The notes beneath the pieces were generated by a model. The model was not told where the DNA came from. It searched no databases and saw only the letters and a program-made list of their open reading frames with translations. This document shows, in pieces, positions 6,904 through 14,026 of a DNA stretch of 20,071 nt (position 1 is the stretch's first letter; every line of letters starts with the position of its first letter). Position numbers and translations under genes: made by a program. The DNA comes from a virus. The stretch lies in the IMG/VR virus record IMGVR_UViG_3300030102_003721, positions 1 through 20,071 of that record; one strand, 5' to 3'.

Positions 6904-9900
6904 TTAAATTCCTTTTTTATTATTAAATATTCCACCAAAAAGACCGTTTGGATCTGATCCAAAAAAGAATCTAAATGCTAAATCTGTAGCTGCAATATCT
7001 TTTCTTTCTGAAAGTTCTTTTTCTACCTGTTCTATTTTTTTATCACCTAATAAAAGATTTAAAGATCTGTCAAGTGCCGCTTGTTGAGCACTAAATGCAA
7101 ACGACATGATATCTCGTTCACGTTGCCAAATCTGATCAAGGTTAGTAGAGGTAAGAGCATTTATAGTTTTAGCAAAGTCCATATTACTTTCATTTTGCGC
7201 AGCAGTGTTAAGTGTGGCTATATTTTGTCTCCACTGTGCATTAGCTTGAGCAATAACTAATCCATTTTGTGCGTTAAACAAATCACGCTGTTGTTGTAAA
7301 TTAGAATTAAACTCACGTAAAGCATTAATACTGTTTACATTAAATTGATCCATAGCGTTTTGTTGTGATGCATTAAACTGTGATACTTGAGAAGTTAACC
7401 CTGCAAAAAACTGATCAGTCTGGTTCTCGCTTGACGCATTAAATTGCGCAGCAGCATTTTCAGCAGCTTGATCAGTAAACAAAGCTTGAATTTGTTGTTG
7501 TGCTTTAAACATAGCAGCTTGCTGTTCAAATCCTAAGTTTGTCATATCCATCTGCAAAAAGTTTTGAGCATTTTGTACTGCAGCTTGTTGACGATTGTTT
7601 AGGTTAGACAAATCCATGTTTGCTAACGCAGATGCTTCAGCAATAACCATTGCTTGTCTATTAGATAGATTAGCTAATTCCATTGTATTAACTGCACGAG
7701 AGTTTTCAAGTGCTATGTTTTGTTCTGCAGTAAAGTTCATGTTGGCAATATCACCAATACGTGCAGAATTTTTTACACGAGCTTCAAATGCCTGATCAAA
7801 CTCTTGACCTATAAATGCGGCACGTTGTTGTGCTGCAAGTATAGCACGTTGTTGACGGTTAGACAAGTTTTGAGATTCAAACTGTGCCTGTATACCTGCA
7901 TCTGCTTGAGCAATGGGTAGTGCAGCTTCCATAGCAGCTTGTATGATAGCCTGTCCTGCCATACTAGATGCACCTAGACCACGAGCAGACATCGTAGCCA
8001 TTGCTGCTCTCATTGATCCTGCAGCCCACGGTGGTGTCTTACCACCTTCAAACTGAGCCATAAGACCTTCTAGTTGACCTTGAACAGTGGCCTTAGCAGA
8101 TGGTTCTGCTGTAGCTGCTTCAATCTGTTCAGCAAACTCTGCAGCTTTTTCTGCATTAGCTGCACCAGAGATAAGCTCACCATCTTGGATTTCCCTTTGT
8201 ACAGGGTTGTCCATCATAATGGCTGTACCTTGCTGTGCTTTTAAATCTGATACAGCAGAGGTAGTCTGTTGTTCAGCAGTAACCTGAGCTTGATCTGACA
8301 CAGTACCTGTTACAGGTTGCATACCTGAAGTTACGCCTTGTACTGCACCTCCTATAGTAGTAGGAGTTATTGTACTAGCATCTGTAATGGTAGGCATACC
8401 AGCTTGCTGCACTGTACCTACCGTTGCAGCTTCAGCATAAGGTGATGTTTCACCTGCTTGACCTGCTCCTGTAGAAATAAAGTCTTCTTCAGTAGGCTGA
8501 ATAAGATCTACAGCAGACTGTTGTGGTTGCATAGTCTGATCAATTAAATTTTGTTGCATACCAGAAAAATCTTCTAAAGAAGTAGTAGCCGTACCTACAT
8601 CACCACCTGGAAAAAAACCTTTTATATAACCACCTTTGTTAGCCATTATCGTACCAATGGCATTAAACTTACGTTTCATACCCTCACTAGCATTAGCAAA
8701 AGCATCTAGTGAAGGGTTAGTTTTTGGACCTCTGTAACCATTCATAGTAGCAATACGATACTTAGCTTCTAGCATAGTATCCTGTGACATACCACCTGAA
8801 GCATAGCCATTATGCATCATACCACCTTGTGCAGCACCCCTAGTTTTACTATAGCCTGGTGGTACATAAGTGATAGGCTGTCCGTTATTTTCAGTTACAG
8901 AGATACTCTGCCCAAACTGATTTGAATACTGCACTGTTTGTACTCCTATAGAACTACCCCCCATACCTGGCATAGTTGAGGTTAGTTGTTGTTGAGTAAA
9001 TCCTGCTTGTTGTTGTACAGGTTGATTATAATTAAATGTAGGTACGGCAGATAGTCCTGAAGTTTGCAGGGTTGTACCAAAAGTGCCTGTAATAGGTTGT
9101 TGACCGTAAGTAGTACCGCCCCCTATAATAGTTCCTGTCCCTGTACCTGTTCCTGTCCCTGTACCTGTTCCTGTACCGTTTCCTGGATCAACAGCAGTAG
9201 GTGTACCACCTTCATCTGTAGGAGCACCAATGTAAGTAGTACCAGTATCGTCATCATCTCCATCAGTAGTAGTATCCGTAGTAGTGTCTGTACCAGTATC
9301 TATACCAGTATCTGTATCTGTAGGGGTAGTTACAGCAGGAGTCATAGTTTCTTCTGTTTGCTCTTGAGTACGTTTAAATGCACTGTATTCTTCAGCATTT
9401 CCAAACTGTTGTGCCTCTACAAATATAGCACCTTGTCTTCCTGTAGTAGGTGTAAGACCTATCATTGCACTTAATGCATCTAAGTTACCAAGCTGCTGAC
9501 CCCATGTTGCACTTGTACCATCAGCAAATGTATACTGTAGTCCATCTTGACCAAAAGTAATATTATTGTTAGGAGTACCATAAGCTTGGTTTAGTGTTTG
9601 TAGGTAAGACTCTGGGGTGTAGCTAGGACGATAGTCTTGTGTATCTGTAATAACACCATATAGTAAAGCACCTGTTATTGCGTTATCAATGCCTTTATAA
9701 GTAGACTGTAAAAACTGATCTTCCTGCCCTTCATAAAAACTAAAACCTTTATATTGTCCAGTTTTTTCTTGAGTAATAGTTCTTTCAGGTCCACCATCTG
9801 TAGAAATAGTGCCACCACCAGAAATCATAGACTGTTCTTGTAATCTTTTTAAAAAGTCACTACCTGATAGGTTATTATTTAAAGTCTCGTGTAAGATATG

Positions 9901-11040
9901 TGCATTGCCAGGAAGTACACCATCAGGTTTTATTTGCTTGTACTGATCCATAACACCTTTGACTTTATTTACGTCTAGACCAAACGAAATAATGTCTTTA
10001 GGGTCAAGTGATGTCTGGGTTAGTTTTACGCCTTCAGGTGATATAAGGCTAAATTTATAGTCATCTGTATTTGGGTACTCTTCAAGTACAATGTCAATAT
10101 CTTTACCATATGATGTATATACTTTACCATTGCTAATACCTACAGCAGGGCGAATACTACTTGCAATATTAAAAGCTTCATTACGTCCTGCTTCAGGTAT
10201 AGCTTGATTGATTATATTAGTTAATTGGTTCATATTAACTGAAGTACCACCAAAGTGTTTTGCTTTAGTGGCTAGTTCAAGTAGTTCAGCACGTTGTTCT
10301 GCAGTCTCAGCAACTTTATTGTTTAATCCAAAGTGTTTTTCAGTAGCGGCAATAGCTTCTTCTTGTGTATTTCTACGTGGCCCCATCTGACCATCTCTAG
10401 TTACAGCACGATAGCCATCATCGTAAATAACATTAACAACTTCATCAGAGTTAATAGTATTGCTATCAGAAAGAATACCCTCCACTTGATTTTGAAGATA
10501 TTCTTCTACAGAGGTATGTTTTTTTAAATTCCAGTTTTTATTACCTAAGTCTTGTGCTGCTTTTTGTGCTGCAGCTTGACTATAAGAAACCTCTGTTCTT
10601 TTCCATTCAATATCGTTTCCCACACCTTTACCAACAAGATATTGATACCGTTGTCTACCTGATATAGGATCAGTACCTAAGTCAACTCTTTTAATTAAAG
10701 TCTGCATTTGTTCTGTTTGCTCGTTTAAACTAGGTGTTGTACTTGAACCACCTGCTTGACCTACATATGAATCTGTTGCTGAAGCAGTATTTGTACTAAC
10801 ACTAGATTGCTTTTCCTGTGTAGGTTCTAAACTTTTTTTAAGTTGATCAAACTCTTTTGCAACCCTATTTGCATTTGAGCCTCTAGAGCCTTTTTTTGAA
10901 TTTATAGATACATAAGTTTTTTTACCTTCAGGGTCTATTTTAATAATTTGAGTTCTTTTATTACTAGCTTTAGCAACATATCTTGTGCCATCAGCCGTTG
11001 TGTAACTATCTACTTCTCTATAACCACTAGATTCTGCCAT
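6904..11040 (-). CDS. Giant internal virion/structural protein with 22-residue helical repeats
   Basis: A 1378-residue protein, the longest in the window. It starts at ATG 11040 with AAGGAAG shortly upstream. N-terminal part (1-560): mixed alpha/beta, with Tyr/Asp/Gly-rich segments. Residues about 570-640: low-complexity Asp/Thr then eight Gly-Thr dipeptides (622-637), a likely flexible linker. Middle: Gln/Pro/Gly-rich, with Gly-aromatic motifs such as HNGYASGGM and NKGGYIKGFFPGGD. Residues 1054-1317: twelve 22-residue helical repeats rich in Asn/Gln/Ala with the consensus M-D-L-x-N-L-x-N-R-Q-Q-A. The C-terminus ends in an aromatic-Gly patch (FRFFFGSDPNGLFGG). No enzyme motif was seen. It precedes the virion lysozyme, so an ejected or core protein that spans the envelope is the best inference; a tail-needle or tape-like component is an alternative. 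Confidence 0.7.
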   Translation of the reverse strand: MAESSGYREVDSYTTADGTRYVAKASNKRTQIIKIDPEGKKTYVSINSKKGSRGSNANRVAKEFDQLKKSLEPTQEKQSSVSTNTASATDSYVGQAGGSSTTPSLNEQTEQMQTLIKRVDLGTDPISGRQRYQYLVGKGVGNDIEWKRTEVSYSQAAAQKAAQDLGNKNWNLKKHTSVEEYLQNQVEGILSDSNTINSDEVVNVIYDDGYRAVTRDGQMGPRRNTQEEAIAATEKHFGLNNKVAETAEQRAELLELATKAKHFGGTSVNMNQLTNIINQAIPEAGRNEAFNIASSIRPAVGISNGKVYTSYGKDIDIVLEEYPNTDDYKFSLISPEGVKLTQTSLDPKDIISFGLDVNKVKGVMDQYKQIKPDGVLPGNAHILHETLNNNLSGSDFLKRLQEQSMISGGGTISTDGGPERTITQEKTGQYKGFSFYEGQEDQFLQSTYKGIDNAITGALLYGVITDTQDYRPSYTPESYLQTLNQAYGTPNNNITFGQDGLQYTFADGTSATWGQQLGNLDALSAMIGLTPTTGRQGAIFVEAQQFGNAEEYSAFKRTQEQTEETMTPAVTTPTDTDTGIDTGTDTTTDTTTDGDDDDTGTTYIGAPTDEGGTPTAVDPGNGTGTGTGTGTGTGTGTIIGGGTTYGQQPITGTFGTTLQTSGLSAVPTFNYNQPVQQQAGFTQQQLTSTMPGMGGSSIGVQTVQYSNQFGQSISVTENNGQPITYVPPGYSKTRGAAQGGMMHNGYASGGMSQDTMLEAKYRIATMNGYRGPKTNPSLDAFANASEGMKRKFNAIGTIMANKGGYIKGFFPGGDVGTATTSLEDFSGMQQNLIDQTMQPQQSAVDLIQPTEEDFISTGAGQAGETSPYAEAATVGTVQQAGMPTITDASTITPTTIGGAVQGVTSGMQPVTGTVSDQAQVTAEQQTTSAVSDLKAQQGTAIMMDNPVQREIQDGELISGAANAEKAAEFAEQIEAATAEPSAKATVQGQLEGLMAQFEGGKTPPWAAGSMRAAMATMSARGLGASSMAGQAIIQAAMEAALPIAQADAGIQAQFESQNLSNRQQRAILAAQQRAAFIGQEFDQAFEARVKNSARIGDIANMNFTAEQNIALENSRAVNTMELANLSNRQAMVIAEASALANMDLSNLNNRQQAAVQNAQNFLQMDMTNLGFEQQAAMFKAQQQIQALFTDQAAENAAAQFNASSENQTDQFFAGLTSQVSQFNASQQNAMDQFNVNSINALREFNSNLQQQRDLFNAQNGLVIAQANAQWRQNIATLNTAAQNESNMDFAKTINALTSTNLDQIWQRERDIMSFAFSAQQAALDRSLNLLLGDKKIEQVEKELSERKDIAATDLAFRFFFGSDPNGLFGGIFNNKKGI
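7090..7881 (-). repeat. Twelve tandem 66-bp units encoding 22-residue helical repeats
   Basis: Residues 1054-1317 of the 1378-residue protein divide without gaps into twelve 22-residue units. Examples: MELANLSNRQAMVIAEASAL-AN, MDLSNLNNRQQAAVQNAQNF-LQ and MDMTNLGFEQQAAMFKAQQQ-IQ. Positions 5-6 are often N-L and the second half is Ala/Gln-rich. Two 11-residue hendecads per unit suggest a right-handed coiled coil or an amphipathic helix. The units are diverged in DNA, so they are old duplications. Confidence 0.75.
9130..9177 (-). repeat. Gly-Thr dipeptide tract with exact 18-bp tandem repeat
   Basis: Encodes eight Gly-Thr pairs inside the 1378-residue protein. On the + strand the 18-bp unit GTTCCTGTCCCTGTACCT occurs at 9131-9148 and again, base for base, at 9149-9166, followed by a partial copy (9167-9177). 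Perfect identity points to recent slippage, unlike the diverged repeats elsewhere in the operon. Confidence 0.85.
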
Positions 11041-11050
11041 ATTTTCTTCC

Positions 11051-11305
11051 TTACTTACCCATTGTCATCCACACTGCACCTGCAATAAATGTCAGCAGTG
11101 CGACAGTGGCTAATTTAACTACAGTTGACCAGATAGATTTACGTGTATCACGCCATGCCTCTAGTAAACTTCTCATTTCTATAATATCTTTTTGAGCATC
11201 ATCATCAAGTAGACCGATAGAACGTAGGGCTTCTTTAGCCCCACGCCTAGCTGCTTTGTCTAGCATATCTTCCAGTTCTTCTGTGGTAAGTTTAATGTCT
11301 GACAT
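11051..11305 (-). CDS. DUF6127-like small protein with one C-terminal membrane helix
   Basis: An 84-residue protein. Residues 6-52 form charged helices (TTEELEDMLDKAARRGAKEA, then SLLEAWRDTRKS). Residues 61-80 (TVVKLATVALLTFIAGAVWM) are one hydrophobic helix with a tiny TMGK tail. The pattern, including AARRGAKEALRSIGLLDDDA and LLEAWRDTR, resembles DUF6127, a small-protein family of unknown function. A cytoplasmic amphipathic part with a single tail anchor could be a holin- or spanin-like lysis accessory, a virion membrane protein or an ejection partner; sequence alone does not decide. The Shine-Dalgarno is weak (GAG before AACT-ATG), so expression may depend on read-through from the gene 25 nt upstream. 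Confidence 0.65.
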   Translation of the reverse strand: MSDIKLTTEELEDMLDKAARRGAKEALRSIGLLDDDAQKDIIEMRSLLEAWRDTRKSIWSTVVKLATVALLTFIAGAVWMTMGK

Positions 11306-11330
11306 AGTTTAACTCATAAATGCTAGAATG

Positions 11331-11549
11331 TCAAGCTGCTTCTTTTTCTTCTTCTGCTAATTTAGCAGATAAAATATTTGCAAATGCATCTCTACCTACA
11401 CGTAGTTGGTCTAGATTAAATTTTGATGCGTTAATCTTTCTTTCTAAATCAACAATATGATTTACCATTGTTTGTTGTTCTTGAGTCATATCCTCTATGA
11501 TATACTCTTTGTCGTTTATAGTGATTGGGGTCTTTTTATCTTTTCCCAT
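11331..11549 (-). CDS. DUF6447-like small coiled-coil protein
   Basis: A 72-residue protein. A short beta segment (KTPITINDKEYIIEDMTQEQ, 6-25) leads into a long charged helix (about 22-70) containing VDLERKINASKFNLDQLRVG and RDAFANIL. This arrangement matches DUF6447, a small family of unknown function that I associate with phages and marine bacteria. The start ATG 11549 has a strong AAGGAG 9 nt upstream. It lies between the fibre-assembly chaperone and the membrane-helix protein, all with gaps of 20-25 nt. A role as a small chaperone or virion accessory is only a positional guess. Confidence 0.65.
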   Translation of the reverse strand: MGKDKKTPITINDKEYIIEDMTQEQQTMVNHIVDLERKINASKFNLDQLRVGRDAFANILSAKLAEEEKEAA

Positions 11550-11569
11550 TTTACCATTCTCCTTCTATG

Positions 11570-12067
11570 TTATGGTTTTGTAGGCCAATCTGAATCTTGT
11601 AGATTAGGCCAGTTGCTGTGATCAGGTAGATCACGTAATGCTTGTCTGTATGTAGCCATTGCATCTGACATTGTTACATCAGACAGCGCATAAAAATCTG
11701 TTTCTGCAAGTTTACTATCTCGTGTAGCACGATGCCTTGCAGCAGTATTAGCATCTAGCGTAGCTTGATATGCAGCCTCATGTTCTGCTTTGGTAGTCGT
11801 TACACCATCTTCAGTCGTATCGGCAAACATGTCTCTAGCTACATACTTCTCGACCCAGTTGCCGTTACTATCTTGCTCAACACCATCACGTACACTTACT
11901 TGATATGCTGTTGTTGTAGCCGCAGGGCTTGGCAATACTGGGTCTAGGTTCATTGCGTCTAGCGTTGCTGCTTTCCAGACACGAGGCAATGACATATTAG
12001 GAAAGTCTGCTCTCCATTGTCCTTGCGTTTTAACTTCGCCTGTTGTTCTGTTTCTATATTCACCCAT
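11570..12067 (-). CDS. Tail-fibre assembly chaperone-like protein
   Basis: A 165-residue protein. Its C-terminal ~50 residues carry RDSKLAETDFYALSDVTMSD (116-135), AMATYRQALRDLPDH (136-150) and a terminal WPTKP. This combination (RD-x-LLAETDW-x-ALSD, YRQALRDIP, WPTKP) is the hallmark of the phage tail assembly chaperone family that includes fibre-assembly proteins encoded just downstream of fibre genes. The N-terminal half (YRNRTTGEVKTQGQWRADFP, then a variable beta region) probably binds the fibre tip. AAAGGA lies 7 nt before ATG 12067. The gene directly follows the two fibre genes, consistent with helping them fold and trimerise. It is not expected in the mature particle. Confidence 0.8.
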   Translation of the reverse strand: MGEYRNRTTGEVKTQGQWRADFPNMSLPRVWKAATLDAMNLDPVLPSPAATTTAYQVSVRDGVEQDSNGNWVEKYVARDMFADTTEDGVTTTKAEHEAAYQATLDANTAARHRATRDSKLAETDFYALSDVTMSDAMATYRQALRDLPDHSNWPNLQDSDWPTKP

Positions 12068-12093
12068 TGATTGATCCTTTCATATGAGTTTGA

Positions 12094-14022
12094 TTATGCG
12101 ATTGCGTAGAAGATGTATATATTGCCGCTAGCATTTAAAAAGTTATTACTGGACAATGCAAATCCTCCTGAATACGGTTCAATTATGTCATCATCTGTTG
12201 TTTCAGCATCATTTGTATTTAATGAAAAGTAAGGGTCATTACCTGCAACAATCCCTCTTTCACTGTCCATTACAACCCAATTTCCTACTGCGCTTCTTTT
12301 TTTAATTAGAACAAACCTAGCGCCACTGCTAAATCCACAATCAATTTGGTGATCAGCGGAGCCATTCCCAGTATAGCTTCCCACCTTGGATATACCTGCT
12401 ACGGTAGCGAAAAGGAAGGCTATGTAGCTGCTAGCAGATGAATTTACTCTAGAACTATTTCCCACAGAAAATTGAGTATTGGTTGGAGCAGTATCATCCC
12501 ATAAAAAATCAGCAGCAAACTCTGCGGCATTCGTGAAGTAAAGGCCATATTGTTCAGGGTTTACTCCTCCATTTAGTCCAGAATGATAAACTGCAAACTC
12601 ACCTGTACCTGTCCTGTTCTTCACCCAAATCATTTCTGGTACTACACCAAGGTTATGATTTATGGTTCTACCTGCAGTACTATTTCCGCCATAAGTAACT
12701 ACATCAAAATAGCTAGGTGCACGTTTCCACATATAATGTATATTATCAGTTGAAGTGTCTGATCTATCAATAAAACCTGTCATGTAGTCAAAAGCGGCCT
12801 CACTAGAACTTCCTTCTGCGCTAGTTAAGTTAGCAAACAAACGTTTACCTTGAATTAATCTTGCATTAACATATTTGTTATCACTTGATGCTTTATTAGT
12901 ATGCAACCCCATGTCAACAGGAAAGCCAGAGACTGCATTAGGAGGGCCACCACTACGATCATCTATAGCAAACACATCAGTTGCACTTGTAGGCGTTGCG
13001 AGTGGGCCTCTGCGTATTGCCGTATAAACAAAGTTTTTATTATTAAAACCACTTACATGCTCAAACCCAGTTGGGGTTATATGTATTCCATCCTCGTCAT
13101 ATTCGGCAAAGTTTTGATTAGAAGAAACTGCTTTATTATAAAACCCAGACGAAGGTTGATCCCCCATAAAACCACGTATATTATCAATAATTTTAAAATC
13201 GGTTGTATCATCGTAAGGTCTATAAATAATCCATTGAGGTTCAAACCCTAAATTAATACTGGCTGTTGCAGAGTTGTCAGCAGTATAAGTTCCACACTTA
13301 ATAATGTCTTGATCACTATTAGGGCCAAACTCACCATCATTGTTATTGTGTGCAAATAAGTAGGCAACGTAGGTTCTACTTGATTGATTAACATCATCGT
13401 GACCGTTTAACGTAAACTCCGTTGACGTTGGTGCTGTATCGTTCCAGTACGTATAGTCACCTCTTGAGCCATTATCATTAAGCCTTAAAAAATAATCTTC
13501 TGGTGCTAAAGGGTCCATCCCTCTGTGATAAACAGCCCACAATGTTGAAGCATGACTTGTGCATTTAACTATAATCATACCTGGAACTGATTCAAGATTA
13601 TGAGCAACAGTTCTACCTGCTGTTCCATTTCCAGTATATGTTACCTTATCAAAAAACTTTGGGGCTTTCCTAAATGTCCACCATACCGCTTCATTACCAG
13701 AATAGTTGTTAAAAGTGTCAGTAAAGCCAGTTGACGTGAAACTATAGTTGGCCCCTGTAAGGCCAACAGTGTTAGAATTTGGTATAAGATAACCGCCACT
13801 GCCTACATTTGGATCAAATATATAGTGGTTGGAAGCACCATTTCTGCTTTTAGCCCAAACTATTCCACCTTCACCAGATAAATTAATACCGTTATTTACT
13901 GTAAAAACACCAGTACCAGATTCTATATCTACAAACGTGTTGAACACATCATCTACATCAGTAGCTCCACCACCTGCTGCTGCACCTGCTGCTGATAAAA
14001 ATAATTTCTTTTTAGTACTCAT
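12094..14022 (-). CDS. DUF7483-type fibre/adhesin protein with internal duplication
   Basis: A 642-residue beta-rich protein. It starts TKKKLFLSAAGAAAGGGATD, a short positively charged/Ala-Gly leader common in this family and not a convincing signal peptide. It contains two tandem halves. Half A (about 112-340) has FRKAPKFFDKVTYTGNGTAG, YWNDTAPTSTEF, TYVAYLFA, IKCGTYTADN and FVYTAIRRG. Half B (about 428-642) has WKRAPSYFDVVTYGGNSTAG, LWDDTAPTNTQF, SYIAFLFAT, ISKVGSYTGNG and IYIFYAIA. Such modules are seen in marine phage structural proteins and are often placed with receptor-binding fibres. It follows the main fibre gene by 4 nt and precedes the assembly chaperone, which supports a host-recognition role. 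The AGGA ribosome site lies 7 nt before ATG 14022. The receptor is unknown. Confidence 0.7.
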   Translation of the reverse strand: MSTKKKLFLSAAGAAAGGGATDVDDVFNTFVDIESGTGVFTVNNGINLSGEGGIVWAKSRNGASNHYIFDPNVGSGGYLIPNSNTVGLTGANYSFTSTGFTDTFNNYSGNEAVWWTFRKAPKFFDKVTYTGNGTAGRTVAHNLESVPGMIIVKCTSHASTLWAVYHRGMDPLAPEDYFLRLNDNGSRGDYTYWNDTAPTSTEFTLNGHDDVNQSSRTYVAYLFAHNNNDGEFGPNSDQDIIKCGTYTADNSATASINLGFEPQWIIYRPYDDTTDFKIIDNIRGFMGDQPSSGFYNKAVSSNQNFAEYDEDGIHITPTGFEHVSGFNNKNFVYTAIRRGPLATPTSATDVFAIDDRSGGPPNAVSGFPVDMGLHTNKASSDNKYVNARLIQGKRLFANLTSAEGSSSEAAFDYMTGFIDRSDTSTDNIHYMWKRAPSYFDVVTYGGNSTAGRTINHNLGVVPEMIWVKNRTGTGEFAVYHSGLNGGVNPEQYGLYFTNAAEFAADFLWDDTAPTNTQFSVGNSSRVNSSASSYIAFLFATVAGISKVGSYTGNGSADHQIDCGFSSGARFVLIKKRSAVGNWVVMDSERGIVAGNDPYFSLNTNDAETTDDDIIEPYSGGFALSSNNFLNASGNIYIFYAIA

Positions 14023-14026
14023 TAAT

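Noticed and set aside
9238-9330. Asp/Thr/Gly-rich stretch as RTX calcium-binding repeats
   Set aside because: It lacks the GGxGxDxxx nonapeptide phase; it reads as a low-complexity linker.
9064-9474. 136-residue Cys/Ser-rich open frame on the + strand
   Set aside because: Antisense shadow of the Gly-Thr and Asp-Thr tracts of the 1378-residue gene; the Cys-Thr-Cys-Pro pattern is simply the repeat read backwards.
12901-13251. 116-residue open frame on the + strand inside the duplicated fibre gene
   Set aside because: It has no ribosome-binding site, runs against the operon, and has a basic, Ile-rich composition typical of antisense noise.
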